Positions 19,499-31,800 are shown, numbered from the stretch's first letter. The stretch is DNA of 43,361 nucleotides from Chara braunii (GCA_003427395.1 BFEA01000010.1:7081450-7124810), one strand, 5' to 3'. The notes: generated from the sequence alone by a model not told the origin. Numbers and translations are program-made.

Positions 19499-22400
19499 GC
19501 TTATTCCATGCTATTTTCCCGAGCAGCCTGTCGGGTATAAAAAAAAAAAGGTTCTGATTGCTTTCCGCACCGAGCTTAGTCATCAACGACTTGCTGCTCC
19601 ACGGTACATCTGCCGGGACCGTTCCTTAGTCCAATTGGAGATTGCAGAAGCTCCCCTAGTCACCAGTACCTTCAACGGTGTATAACATTACCAAGTATAA
19701 CCCTTTTCATATTGTCATTCGAAGTTCAATCCTAAGGTGTGACACTACAGGCGGTGGTATCTGTTGAGTGATGAAGCTCTGTTGGGAAGATCAGACGATG
19801 ACTGAGTAAAGGGAGCTGAAGCAGGGTGGCCCCGACTCTACAACGGCTCATAGGGTCAGGGCTAGTCCCCTCAAAGTAGATCACTCCCCACAAATTATGA
19901 GTAGTGATCCCTCGGTGTCTGCATGCGTTAGGTGCAGCATACGGCGTCGACAGGGTTGCAAGCAAAACACATCAGACAACAAACTCAACTTAAATGACTC
20001 ATGAAGAGCTGGCTAGCACGACCCATAACCAAAATTGGTACAGTACCTCTTTTGGTTGGCATCCTCGCCAATACACGGGGAAATGATGTCAAACCAAACG
20101 TGACTAGATGATTATATGAGGCCGTTGGAATAATGCATAAGACTCCGTTTCCGAGTATTAGATCATTTGATGTCCACTCTCGCGAGTTCGCTTTCAACTC
20201 GTTCTCACTTCCCCGATAAAAGTCAATTGTCATAAAATAAAACAGAATGAAACAAAATAAAACAAAATTAAACACAATCAAGGGCTGCAATCATCAGCAG
20301 CGTATGACCATCACCTCTCAGAGCACTGATCCACACTTAGTATTCCTAGGCACTTTTACTAAGTTCACTCCCTTCCCAACCTGAGACGCGTGGGAACTTT
20401 CGGTCACCAAGCTAAACTCAGTTTTTTGTGCTCATCTGACTTCAAGGAACTGTCAGCAGTCAAAATCGGTGCCAATCACTTATGACTGCGACTGTCTCGA
20501 GCAACTACAGCCAAAGATCATATTACTTTTAGTCACCATCCAACAGATACTTTGCCAGTAGGTAGGCGATCCTACGAGATGATGATGATCTACTACCCAT
20601 CAGGGGTAACGACAAAAAAAAAGGACAACGAAAACCGAAGGAAACACGCTCAAATAGGGCCCTTTTCAGGATCAACTCATACAGTTTTCATTGGACTTTG
20701 TCACATTTTACTTCTCACCATGAACGTGTTGTATAAATCTGAGACTTGTGACACTATCTGCCCGTTTTAACAGGCACCACTTCGACGGCAAGTCCACCGA
20801 AAACACCAAAAGAAAACATGGGATGAACTCAACTTTGCATTTCGAGTGACGTACAAACTGACAGGGGAAATACTAATTACTGTAATTAAAATTGACTTAT
20901 GTATTACAAAATTATGTGTCAGCTCAAGTTGGTCGTACCCTCTTCACCGAAACTAGAGCACGCATAACACATGGATGACTAGAGTCGTTAATGACTTATC
21001 CGCTTGACAACCATGCTTACTTGGTTTCGTGGTTTTACCTTACAGCCAGTGTTCAAGTCCCTTATCTAGAAGAATACACCAGACCTGTAGGGAGCTTCAT
21101 AATAAAGGACCCTGTACAATGTTCTTCATTACCCATTCGCACTGTTAACTCTGATAGAGGGAGAGAGGGGAAAGACACACAGAACCAGCCAAGTGCAGGT
21201 CCGAGTAGCCTCAAATACAACTATTCCATATTACTAACCGTTAAACCTTATTCGTTCCTAGCGGCATCAAACCTTCTCACATCACTGACTAGCGTTCGGG
21301 TTGTCTTGACGAGGCGAAGCCATGGACAATGAGTTCGACTAGTTTGCGCCGGGATTTTTAGTGATGTCAACAAGATTGCTTCCCTCCCTCCTTTACATGA
21401 GTGCGCATCGACACGGTGCACAAAGATCCTCTTACAAAACAAACCTCACACAAGTATCTATCCTCCTCTGCACGTACATTGCCATGACCTCAATTGCTCA
21501 GTCGTTTCATGGAATCATACCACCCCGCAGCGCAACTTGGGAAGATGAGTAGCAACCCTTCTACTAAGGGATAACTTCTTGGAAAGTCTCTCGCTTCCTC
21601 CCGTAGATTGCTCGCACAAGCTAGTCCCTTCTCCTACCAGCACCCTTGTCCTTGCTCAACGTAGCTACCAGGCAAGGCATAGTTTCCCTTATATCAAACA
21701 ACAAAGTCATCCGCACCGAGTTGGTGACGTCAGCAAAGAAACACAGAAGCCCCCCCCTCTCTTCCTCTTCAGACAACAGTAAGGTATGACCCTGATTACT
21801 CTCGCGGAGTGGGAGATGAGCAGCAAGCCCCACCTCCGTTCAAAGGTCAGAGGGGGAATCTATGAGACTGTTCGCAAGGATCGAGGTCTGACGAGACAGA
21901 AGGCACCAGGGAAAAGAAGGTAGCTAGCGTCAACCGAGGCACCCAGTCTTCAAAGCGCGCAAGGTTCTCGCTACCCTTACTTCCACTCCATGCCACACGC
22001 GCTCAAACCATCGTCATGACTTCTAGGACGGAAGCCATCCCCCTTTTCGTTGACGTCTGAGGAACAAGCTCTCCTTCGCCAGGTATGCAACAGGCATCCC
22101 AGTTAGAGAACAACATCAACAATAACATCATAGCTCAGGGGCAACCCCGTTCTCTCTCTCTGTATCTGACCCCACTCGCACTCCCTCTCGTCTTCTCTCT
22201 TCTCCCGATCGTGACTAGATGTCTCTTCGATAGTGATGACGTCAACGGAGAAGCTGTACATGTGTCTCTCTCTCTCGTCTAATTCACCTCTTCCATTCTT
22301 GAGCGTGCCCTTCGCGCGAGCAGCCGTCCCGTAATTGCCTCACGGCCTACTGCCCATCTCGACGCTGGGCCGAGCTGACTTTTTGGCCGTCTTCCCCTGT

Positions 22401-24123
22401 CCCCACCAATGGGTGGTTCTTGTGGATCTGATCCAGCCCGTGCCAGGACTAGGTCTGATCCTCCCGGTCGCTAGCCTCGCTTTCTGCCTCGGAGTCACGG
22501 TCAAGGTGTTGCTGCTCCCGTTCCGCTGTATCAGTCGAAGTCTTCGCCTCTAGGTACGATACGATCACTTTTTGTTCATCCGTGACTCCATCCCTTCTAC
22601 ACCTCCTTTCCGCGCGGTCCCTGGCCTCAGTAATTGCCATCTGCAGGCCTGGGTCCGCCCTCATCTCTTCCTCTTTTTCCCCTTCTACATTTATCTTTAG
22701 TTTCGCCTCTTGCCTGCCGTAGCTGTAATCCAGCACGACGGTCACAGTAGGCCCTTCGCCCGACATCTGCTCCCATTTCCACAGAAACTGAAGGCACCTT
22801 GGCCTATACCCGTACAACCCACTGCTGCGTACCATAGCTGCACCCCCCACTTTTTGATAGGTAATATATGAAACTCGGACACCGACCCCATAAACACTCG
22901 GGGCTTAACACTCCCCGCACGCCCCTTCGGCAGAGTGCATCACTTCCGCCCAGCCGCTCAGCCCTCTCTTCAATTCACCAACAAGTAGCGAGGAGAGGCT
23001 ACCAATGGCCGGGTAACCAGAAGCTCATCTCCTTCTCCTTTATACGATCGCCATTTGTCGCGACCCCGACGTTCAGAACGAGGGATCCAAACAAACTTCT
23101 CAGGATTACACCCCTTTTTGATTTTGTAATTGCAAAAAAAAATATTAAGGCAGTACGCCTACGGTTATAGGGCCTGCTATTGAGTGAAAAGACCGCAAGA
23201 CTTAGCGCGGTGGTCCCATAATGGTATACTGACCGACGCTCTTGTCCCTTCAAAATGAGCCGTCGGCCTACCTCTATCGGGTACCCGTGTCCAATGGCAA
23301 GGAGGGGGCTTATGACCCTCCATGGGGGGTGATAGGCTCCCTACCGATGCGGCTGCGGGTCGCCCCTCTTTTGGGGTTCCGCTGCGCGATGCTCAGCCGG
23401 ACAGATCGACTACCGGGCGATACGTGAAAAGTCGGCCAATCCAGGCCACCAAACGACAATCGGGGTTCAAAAATGGACCGCGCGAAGTGACGGAAGGTCA
23501 AGAGAAAAAACAAACTCCAAAAACAACTAATAAATTTAACTAGGATAATAATAACAATAATAATATTAATAATAATAATAATAATAATAGAAAGAAATCA
23601 TAACACCGCTGTGGCCAGAGGTCACTAGATCGTCTCAAACAGAAGAGGGCACTCGCCGCGCAGTAGAAAAGACCGCGGCTGTCCCTCTACCTTCACGTCC
23701 CTGGGCGAACCCGGCAGCTACCACGGCTACAGGCCGGTAGTGCCCTGCTATACAGCAGGGCGCCGAGCCTGCGTGGACCAATGGAAAGCCCAGTGGTGCA
23801 CTCGTTTTGTTGAGGGCAGGCACCAACTGGGTTAATCCATTGCTAGGTACGACTCAAGCATTCTAGGAGCATTGAAGAGGTTCGAGAATACGCAGATGAG
23901 ACTGACATCTGAGTAAGGGTTGATACTAAACAGGAACTTGGTACACAGAGGAGGGCCGAGACATCGCGCCCTCCGACAGCGTGTCACAGCGTGTGCGTGT
24001 GTGTTTGGCGGGGGAATTGGGGGGGGTCTGTGTTTTTTTTCTCATTTTTATGTTTTTTATTTTTTTAATATATACGAACTTAAAAAAATAAAAATAAAAA
24101 TATGGGGTCGTATATCTCCTAAA

Positions 24124-24326
24124 TATCTACAAGACCTAGGTTACCTGATTGGACGATTGGGACCCCCCTGACCGTTTGGGATGTCTGACCGGACGTCTGG
24201 TCGGACGTTGGACTGGACAGGGTATGTCCGACCTACCATATCTACAAGACCTAGGTTACCTGATTGGACGATTGGGACCCCCCTGACCGTTTGGGATGTC
24301 TGACCGGACGTCTGGTCGGACGTTGG

Positions 24327-24377
<51 letters not shown>
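24124..24377 (+). repeat. 115-bp tandem duplication ending in A51
   Basis: tatctacaagacctaggtta begins at 24124 and again at 24239, and the two copies are essentially identical for 88 bases. The second copy stops at gttgg and passes directly into 51 adenines (24327-24377). The unit is itself rich in GGACG/TTGGAC words. The A-run suggests a retroposed transcript on the plus strand, or the T-head of an insertion on the minus strand. Confidence 0.8.
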
Positions 24378-24381
<4 letters not shown>

Positions 24382-24905
24382 AAAAAAATCATGTGGCTTT
24401 CACCTTGCATAAGGTGTATGCCACCAAATTTGGGCAAGTAGAATAAACAATAAAAATCTTCAAATATTCTAATCCCCACCGATACCCCTCCTATCCCCAC
24501 CAAAACCCCTCGTACCCCAAATACCACCCTATCACGAAATGCTCAGAAAAATCTGAAATTTTTTGTGGGGGGTCTCTAGGGCATGCGCAACACTGTCATT
24601 TTCTTTTTTCTTTTTAAATATTATTTAGTGTCAAAAAGCCGTCGTCCGGAAATCCGGACCATTGGTAACGTAGTACAAGGCTATATTTTTTATTATTTAT
24701 TTTGTTATTTCTTGCCTGCAAAAAAATCTCTGTTAAAAAAAAGAAAAACCCACCCATTTTTATTTATTTTTTTGTTATTTTTTTTCTTTTATGTTTTTTA
24801 TTTTGTTTAAATAAAGAAAAAAATAAAAAAATAAAATAAAAAACACAAGGTTGTATACCTCAAAAATATCTACAACCCTGTATTTTTTATTTTTGTTTTT
24901 ATTCC
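24378..24905. other. AT-rich unannotated stretch
   Basis: Low-complexity A/T-rich DNA with long T and A tracts and no ORF of note. 24838-24890 (ending atatctacaaccctgta) resembles 24090-24140 (ending atatctacaagacctag), so both may derive from one repeat family. A C-rich patch lies at 24470-24530. Confidence 0.5.
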
Positions 24906-24920
24906 CAAGCCCGCTCAAAA

Positions 24921-24976
24921 CCCGCTCAAGCGCTTTTGAGCGCGGGACTGAGCGGAGCTCAAAATTTTGAGCTCCG
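24921..24976. repeat. Palindrome pair
   Basis: 24953-24976 is a perfect 24-bp palindrome (centre aaaatttt flanked by gagctc-type arms). Just upstream, 24921-24946 forms an imperfect hairpin (cccg-ctcaa against ttgag-cg-cggg). The word gctca/tgagc recurs six or more times within 90 bp. Confidence 0.8.
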
Positions 24977-25009
24977 ACCCCGTGCTCAATCAGCGCGCGG
25001 TAATGCAGA

Positions 25010-25890
25010 GGTGGAGTAGAGATGTGTTTTTTATAGAAACCAGGCCCTTGGTCCGGCCTTTTCCAGAAGGCTAGTGCTGCCATACACATTTTATGGTCTA
25101 AGCCTGGGTGAGGGTTTTAGGGGAGAATCACAACTAGTGTCAAACTCCTTGTCAGGGCTTCTGATGCCAAAATTAGGTGGATTATTGATTTGGAAAGTCT
25201 AGCCGGGTTGTTGTTTCGAATGCAGGTAAAGGTCCTTTCTTGGGGAAAGGTGCGGCGATATGTGTCGAAGAGGGAGAGCGAGTTACATAGCCGCAGGAGC
25301 ATATTTTTGTCCTCCTCGGCATGTCGTAAGGTGGAGGGGAGGACTTGCCAACGGTCGAGCCATCGATCCGGGGTGGCGTTGAAGTCATCTGCCAAGATGA
25401 CCGGAATACCTTGTGGGACCTTGGTTTGAATTTTTGTGAAAAATTCCTCTCGTTCCGGTGCAGTATTTGGGGCATATAAACAGAAAATGCAAACGACTTC
25501 CAGTTCCAAGGCCCCTAATATCGAGACCCAACAGCCTTCCTTTGCGTCCTTTTCCCAGTCCAACACATCCAGGCGGGAGTATGGGGGAACCCATATTGCA
25601 GTTCCAGCCCAGGCCGGTCTGGGTGCGTGCGCACAAAAGGCTTGAAAGGGTCAGACCATTTTATGGGCCCTGTGGTGGTCCGGGGTGTCCATCAAATGTG
25701 TCTCCTGGACGCATATAACGTCTGGCCAGGTGCACCCCCCTGCTCCCCGGAGCATGTCCCATATCGCATGTTTTTTGTCGGGATTGTGGGAGACCAAACC
25801 ATTGACATTGATGGATCTGAGATCCATATCCGCGTTTTGCAGAGTGCTTCGCCAGGCAAGTGTATTGGTCCCATGAGACGCGGTCATTGA
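25010..25890 (-). pseudogene. LINE A: apurinic-type endonuclease domain (frameshifted)
   Basis: N-terminal endonuclease domain of a non-LTR retrotransposon ORF2, which nicks target DNA. First block (25887-25651): LRSINVNGLV, then PDVICVQETHLM (catalytic Glu region). After a frameshift near 25600-25650 comes VVCIFCLYAPN, then ILADDFNATPDRW (usually GGDFN) and FTCIRNNNPARLSKSIIHLIL (usually SRID). Similarity to LINE B continues to about 25010 (FWKRPDQGPGFYKK against HIERGPGYFKF). The RT and 3' end are absent: the element stops near 25000 at the palindrome/AT-rich block. That is unusual because LINEs are normally truncated at the 5' end, so later damage or rearrangement is likely. Confidence 0.8.
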
Positions 25891-26640
25891 TAATGTTTTT
25901 CCTTAATATGGAGCATAGGCTGGTGAGGAACTCTATGTCAGACCAGATCTGGCTGGCCATGACCCTGGAGAGTTGTAGGTCCAGCAGCATGTTGTGGGAT
26001 ACCCAAGTAAGATCCGCTTCTTTCTTTTCGTCAAACAGAACATACAGGTCATTGTCTGCTATTCTGCAGGAACCTGACCTGGTTCATAGTGAGAGCTGGC
26101 ACAGTCACCAAAACAGTTTGTAATTGCATTTGAAACTGCGTTTTAGCAGTTTCGTCAGGGCCCGAGTTTCAATTGTAGTTGAGACTCGGCCCGAGTTTCA
26201 ATTGCAGTTGAAACTCGGCCCTATGCAGTTCAGTCAGGGCCCTCGTCTATCCACGAACAGCAGATAAACAAACAAACAAAAAAAAACATCCCTTATGCTG
26301 TGATTGCGGTCCGATACAGGATGCTACAGTACTTGTCTGGAACTCAATGAAGCGTGGAATCCGCCCTGCCTGGCTGGCAGGGCGCTACAGGGACCTCACA
26401 ACAAGAAACAAAAAAGGAAATCGACTTGTTTCATGTTCCTCACTTCCTGGCCAGATACATTCCTCAAAGCACCCGTGACCTGAGGGCCTTCCCGACGTAG
26501 GTGGATTCCAAGTTCCTCGTTTCTTTACTTTTTTTTTTTCTTTTTTTTTTTTTCGGCCTCCATCCCTGCCCCGAGCCCCCCACTTCTTCTGAGTAGGCTA
26601 CTCTTGAGACTTCGTGTTTGCCTGTGAAGGGTAGTGCCTG
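25870..26640 (-). pseudogene. LINE A: probable ORF1 3' part and inter-ORF region
   Basis: Upstream of the endonuclease on the minus strand, the frame at about 26130-25870 reads coding-like sequence (DNDLYVLFDEKKEADLTWVS, then MASQIWSDIEFLTSLCSIL). No stop is seen in that part. Further up, a hairpin pair sits at 26162-26218, followed by a diverged stretch. Next to the assembly gap is a Lys-rich segment (PKKKKRKKKSKETRNLESTY). I cannot assign a domain. Position and composition fit ORF1, which in LINEs encodes an RNA-binding protein. Confidence 0.4.
26162..26218. repeat. Two tandem 28-nt hairpins
   Basis: ccgagtttcaa, 6 nt, ttgaaactcgg at 26191-26218 is a perfect 11-bp stem. An almost identical copy, with one G-A change in the right arm, lies at 26162-26189. 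Partial copies of the flanks (cagtt-c-gtcagggcc) occur on both sides at about 26143-26160 and 26224-26242, so the whole stretch from 26120 to 26245 is built from related palindromic words. Confidence 0.85.
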
Positions 26641-26641
26641 C

Positions 26642-27419
26642 NNNNNNNNNNNNNNNNNNNNNNNNNNNNNNNNNNNNNNNNNNNNNNNNNNNNNNNNNNN
26701 NNNNNNNNNNNNNNNNNNNNNNNNNNNNNNNNNNNNNNNNNNNNNNNNNNNNNNNNNNNNNNNNNNNNNNNNNNNNNNNNNNNNNNNNNNNNNNNNNNNN
26801 NNNNNNNNNNNNNNNNNNNNNNNNNNNNNNNNNNNNNNNNNNNNNNNNNNNNNNNNNNNNNNNNNNNNNNNNNNNNNNNNNNNNNNNNNNNNNNNNNNNN
26901 NNNNNNNNNNNNNNNNNNNNNNNNNNNNNNNNNNNNNNNNNNNNNNNNNNNNNNNNNNNNNNNNNNNNNNNNNNNNNNNNNNNNNNNNNNNNNNNNNNNN
27001 NNNNNNNNNNNNNNNNNNNNNNNNNNNNNNNNNNNNNNNNNNNNNNNNNNNNNNNNNNNNNNNNNNNNNNNNNNNNNNNNNNNNNNNNNNNNNNNNNNNN
27101 NNNNNNNNNNNNNNNNNNNNNNNNNNNNNNNNNNNNNNNNNNNNNNNNNNNNNNNNNNNNNNNNNNNNNNNNNNNNNNNNNNNNNNNNNNNNNNNNNNNN
27201 NNNNNNNNNNNNNNNNNNNNNNNNNNNNNNNNNNNNNNNNNNNNNNNNNNNNNNNNNNNNNNNNNNNNNNNNNNNNNNNNNNNNNNNNNNNNNNNNNNNN
27301 NNNNNNNNNNNNNNNNNNNNNNNNNNNNNNNNNNNNNNNNNNNNNNNNNNNNNNNNNNNNNNNNNNNNNNNNNNNNNNNNNNNNNNNNNNNNNNNNNNNN
27401 NNNNNNNNNNNNNNNNNNN
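26642..27419. other. Assembly gap (778 N)
   Basis: Unsequenced bases inside LINE A ORF1. No reading frame should be carried across it. Confidence 0.99.
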
Positions 27420-28000
27420 GGGGGAAGGGATGGGAGAGGGGGAGGGTGTCTGGGTGGGAACAATGTCTGTAGAAGGGGAAAGCTCTGCCTCGGGGAGCGG
27501 GCATTGGAATTGCTTGTGGAGTCTGTGGACGATACCCAAGACCCGGTGCCAAATTTGCTGACTATCCACTGAATGGGGCAGCCCTTGTTCTAAGGCCTGT
27601 GTGAGACTTGGACCACTGTCCAGCAGGTCGACCAGTCCCAAAATTCTGCCCATAGGTATGTGTATCTAGCCCTCAGACAGTCATGAACCCATTCGGCCAG
27701 GGCCTTCATCTTCTCCCCTACATCTCCTTGTGGTTGGGGGGCAGAGTCTGTCATAATTATGTCCCGGGGGGGGCGGAGTCTCAGTTGTCTCTGCTGTGGC
27801 TGACTCTGGGTACTCCAGATGCATAGGCTGCGGACCAAAAGCCTGCTGGAAGGGGTCAGCAGCTGGGGGGAGGCAGAAGGCCTGCTGCCCTTTGTTCCAC
27901 AATTCCTTTTTTTTTTTTTTTTCCAAAGAAAACATCCACGGAAGCAGCTTGAGGCGCTGGTAGGAGCAGTCACCTCAAGCTGGTCCGGGGGAGGCTCCAT
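27420..28000 (-). pseudogene. LINE A: probable ORF1 5' part
   Basis: Coding-like minus-strand sequence split between frames. It runs QQAFCLPPAADPFQQAF, a Pro/Thr-rich linker, GEKMKALAEWVHDCLRARYT, then in the next frame MGRILGLVDLLDSGP and QQIWHRVLGIVHRLHKQF. An 18-base T run at 27908-27925 (A run on the coding strand) coincides with one frame change, and another lies near 27655. The helical segment between the frameshifts is reminiscent of a folded domain, but I recognise no family. It belongs to LINE A by position and strand. Confidence 0.4.
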
Positions 28001-28860
28001 CTATTGGTGGGGAGCAGCACCTGCTGGGAAACGGGCCCAGCGTCCCAATGTACAGAAATCGGGAAATTCATAGGGAATTCAGACATGTANTGTGTGTACT
28101 GTGTTTCTGTATATAGTTCAGACGTGTCACTGTGTATGTGTGCTTGTGTGCTTGTATGAGCAGCCTCAGTGATGTTGTTCTGTGCCCCTGCATCTTGGCA
28201 GTATTTGTGAAGTATGTGACCTGTGTTGTGTGTGCTGTGCATGTTTGTAGGAATGTAATAACGTAGTACCGTGCGTGTTTATAACTATTTACAGTCGCCA
28301 TTTAGGCAGTAGAACAGTACTGTTGTAGTGAGTCATAGCGGTTTATCAAGACCAAAATAATTGCAAAAAAATTCACAGTTCACCGGTAATGGTATCCCGA
28401 TGGCCTGATTGTAGTGCTTTTTGTTATGTACAATGTGGTGCAAGACCAATGGCTGCAACAACCACTTCTGAGCAGGATTCTGGCTGCCTCCGTACAGAGG
28501 GTAGAGAGGAAGACTGTCCCAGGCCGGCTTAGTGACTGAGGGGAGGGCGAAGGCGTTTTGTTGGTACGGGTGTGTGTGGAATTGGGGGGAGGCCTGGGTA
28601 GCTGGGTAGTGGGTAACAGGACTGAGGAGGGAACGGAGAGGGAAAACGGGGGGGGAGGGGGGGGGGGCGGNGGGATGGCGGGGAGGGCGAGTAGAAGTTG
28701 GGATGGCAGTGGACCCTCAGTCACAGATGAGGATAAAGTCTGTCGGTTGGTGTACTATTTGAAAGTGCTGCGTTGGCAGGCGTTCCCACGCCGCTTCAGC
28801 CTGAAGCCAGGGGTGCCATGTAAGTGTGTTATCGTTATTGAGACTGCATGGTCTGTGGTT
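28001..28860. other. Intergenic between LINE B 3' end and LINE A 5' end
   Basis: No gene supported. 28080-28240 is TG-rich (tgtgtgctgtgtt-like words). 28550-28690 is strongly G-rich with a run of G interrupted by N. 28026-28047 holds gggaaacgggcccagcgtcc, of which about 19 bases recur at 40119-40138 in an unrelated context. The rightmost part is probably the 3' UTR of LINE B. Confidence 0.4.
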
Positions 28861-28869
28861 TGAGTCGGT

Positions 28870-31800
28870 TCATGTCTCTACGAAGGTGGTCCGGAGTCTC
28901 TGTCTTTTGTCAGTGTCTGGTTCGTCAGCCATTCTGTTCCGCAGTTCTTTGTGGGCCGTCTGAGTATTGGCAGCTATTGTGTCAATTATTGTTGATCGAG
29001 CTTGCATGTAGCCGAAATTGTGTTGTTTCCTCTCGTAAGAGCAGCGCATCCTCCAGGCTGCCATGAGCACGGCAAGTCTGGAGTATGCAAATAAATTGGA
29101 CGTGAACGGGGTCCAGTCCCCAACCCCTGCTGGGGCGGCCTTTAGCAGGAGAGTGGCCACTTCCCATGGGAGGTGGCAGTCTGTGAGATAATGTCACGCT
29201 GCATCCCACCACCTCCACATTTGGAGCACCATAGGGCAGTCCAGCGGGCAGTGTTCTAAAGTGGCTCTTCTGTTGGGCAGCGTGTGGGAACAGTACGAGC
29301 ACAGTGGGGACAGCTGTCCTTTCTCCTCCAGGTCCGTTTGTGATGTAATCCAATCCGGGGAAGATAGGCACCTGTGTATAATTTGCCACTGCAGGGCCCT
29401 ATGGCTAGTCGGACGGATGTGGGAGAATGAGGACCATCGGAAGAGGTCAAAGTCCTGGGCTTCAAGGGGGTAATCTCGCACCCAACGTTTGGTGATTTGG
29501 TCAAGAATTCTGATTGGTTTACGCGTTGCTCTATAGCCCTTTTTCACTGTGTATTGGTACAGAGTCATCTTTTGGGATCCCTCCCATTTCCATTCCCATT
29601 CCGATGGGTCGAATGAGAGGCACTGTAGCGGGGTGGAGGGTTCATACTGGAAGAAACCATCCTTTTGGTTCCCCACCACCCTGATTGCAGTGAGACAGAA
29701 TGCAGGAAGCTGTGTATCCAGTTCCTCTTGGCGCTGCAGTGTCGACCATCTGGCCCCTGGCATGGCCGGGCAGTAAGCTTGGAGTGAGACCAGTTGTTCC
29801 CCGACATTTTGCACATTATACAGAACCATGGGAAGGGTCAGGGAATCTGTCGTCACCACCCAGTCATCCNGGANGAGTCTGGGACCCANTTTAAGGATTC
29901 GGATCCATGCCAACGGGATCGCTTCTTGGATTTCTTGTAAGTCGTTGGCCATGTTTGCGATCTGGCCCGTCTCAGTCTTGAGTTGGTCCACCGACGCCCA
30001 TGACCCCGAGGGGATGTCCCATATGTCCCCTACCTTGTAGATTCCTTTCTCCACCCATCGTTTCCAGCCGGATTTTCCCTTGAGGGAGAGCGGTAGGCCA
30101 TTGCGGTCCACAATTTGTGGATGTCCGAATAAAGGCTGGCGCCATATTTCCTCCCATTTGAGTGGCACCGGGGTTTGGGCCGGACCCCTTTCCCTCCGAA
30201 GGGTGAGCATGGTTGTCCACAACGGATCCACTCGCAGATCTTGCCTAGCACGACCTGCGGGAGTGTCATCAGTGTCTGATCGGGGGCCACGAGGGATGGA
30301 CCACCATTTGTTTGTTAGCCATTAGAAGGGATGGACCGGGCGGAGGGGGTGGGATGGGGGGGCTAAGCAAGCCAGTTGGATTTGTGCGTATGCGGCCCAG
30401 GGGATGTCGTTTCCAAGTAGGAGGCGCACGAGGAATTTGAAGATAAGGGCTTTGATCTCCTCCTCTGGATCGATAACCCCAAGGCTGCCTTGAGATCCGG
30501 GCTGTACTATAGTCTCCCATGCCACNNTTTTTATTGCATGCGTGTCATTGTGGTCATTTTTCCACAGGTAGGCTGATGCCGCCTGTTTAAGTTTGGAAAT
30601 GTGTTTATGGTCAAGTTGCCAAAAGGCAACTTTATACCATGTGGAGGCAAAGATGGCGTTATTGATGGCCGATGTGCGTCCCACCAGAGATGTGGGTTTG
30701 GCATCCCATCACGCGAGTTTCTTGACGGCGATCTCAACGAGGGAGTCTCCGTGGTCAGGGGGAGGACCCATAGCAGTTAGGTTCACCCCCAAGATCCTGA
30801 TTGCAGTCTCCCTGTGTCTCTATGCAACCTGCGGGGCCAGGGGGGCTGTCCACCCATAGGGTCGAGGAATCTCAAATAAGTGAATAGTGTGGGCCAATGC
30901 CTGAAAGCTCTCGCAGTTGGCCTTAAAGAGCACTGTAAGGTCATCTGCAAAGAGGGACGTGATCGGGATGAGATGGTCAGGAATTTCTGGAACCTGAATT
31001 TTTTGAATCAATGGGTTTGTCCTGATCATGGATGCCAATGCCTCCATGACAAGGACAAATAACATGGGGGCAATAGGGTCCCCTTGCCTGACTGATCGTT
31101 GAAGTTCGAATGGCGGGGCTAGCTGGCCATTGAGCGTAATATTGGTGGTTGCTGTACGATGGAAGATGTCGATCCAGGTACAAAATTTGGGGCCAAAGTT
31201 CATTTTGTTAAGGCACATGTCCAAGAAGTCCCAGTCATCGTGGTCATAAGCCTTTTCGAAGTCAATGAACAGTATAGCCGCCTCGGCCTTCCTTTGTCTT
31301 GCATACCGAATTGTTTCATTCACCAACAGGATGTTGTCTTGTATGTTCTGGTAGGGCATGAAGCCGGATTGGTCCGGATGGATGAGATGAGGGAGAAGGG
31401 GCAACAATCTGTTCGCCCATGCTTTAGCTATTATTTTGTATGGCACGGGCAAGAGGGTAATCGGTCTGTAATTTCTAACTTCCGATTTATCCCCTTTTTT
31501 GTATAGCAATGTTGTAACCCCTTGTTCAATCATGCCCCCGAATGTACCTTCGTGCTACACCGCATCAGCATACAGAACGAAGTCGTCTTCCAGGATTGGC
31601 CAGAATTGAATCCAGAACTCTTTTGGAAAAGAGTCCAGTCCTGGTGTCTTCTCGTCATCCATGTCCTGTAGAGCCTGAAAAATCTCTGCTTGTGAGACTG
31701 GGGTATCGAGGTTATTCCTCTGGGGAGTGGAGAGAAGAGAGGAGAGGGAGGCGAGCAGAGTCTCCCTTGCATGCTCCAGTGCATGTGGCTCTGTGTGAAC

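Larger units (their letters stand above)
1..23978 (-). mobile_element. Giant Ty3/gypsy LTR retrotransposon (decayed, left end cut by window)
   Basis: Two direct repeats of about 6.6 kb flank an 11-kb internal region. That region encodes, on the minus strand and in this order, accessory ORFs, gag, protease, RT, RNase H and integrase. Integrase lying after RT defines the Ty3/gypsy order. The upstream (5') LTR is the right-hand copy, and a PBS sits 4 nt inside it. If the left LTR is as long as the right one, the element is about 24 kb. Pol has several frameshifts and stops, whereas gag is open, so the copy is probably dead but not ancient. Giant LTRs and a tRNA-Asp-type PBS recall plant Athila/Tat elements. 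The RT and RNase H wording instead recalls chromovirus-like algal and fungal elements, so I do not assign a named family. Confidence 0.9.
17385..23978 (-). repeat. 5' LTR (right copy), about 6.6 kb
   Basis: The copy is homologous to 1-6443 at a constant offset of 17669 through the first 3.3 kb. In plus orientation it begins TGTCG at 17385 and ends CGACA at 23978. These form the expected TG..CA ends with a 5-bp inverted repeat. The inner end lies 4 nt from the PBS. Compared with the left copy it lacks about 147 bp near 23646 and 14 bp near 23480, and has an extra stretch of about 20 bp near 21645. It contains ORFs at 17831-18514 and 19214-19498 and an AAT-rich tract at about 23535-23600. The first 5 bp outside are gcgtg; the matching target duplication would lie left of the window. 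Confidence 0.88.

Noticed and set aside
26464-27653. Several ORFs of 280-360 codons
   Set aside because: They cross 778 N bases; translation through the gap is meaningless.
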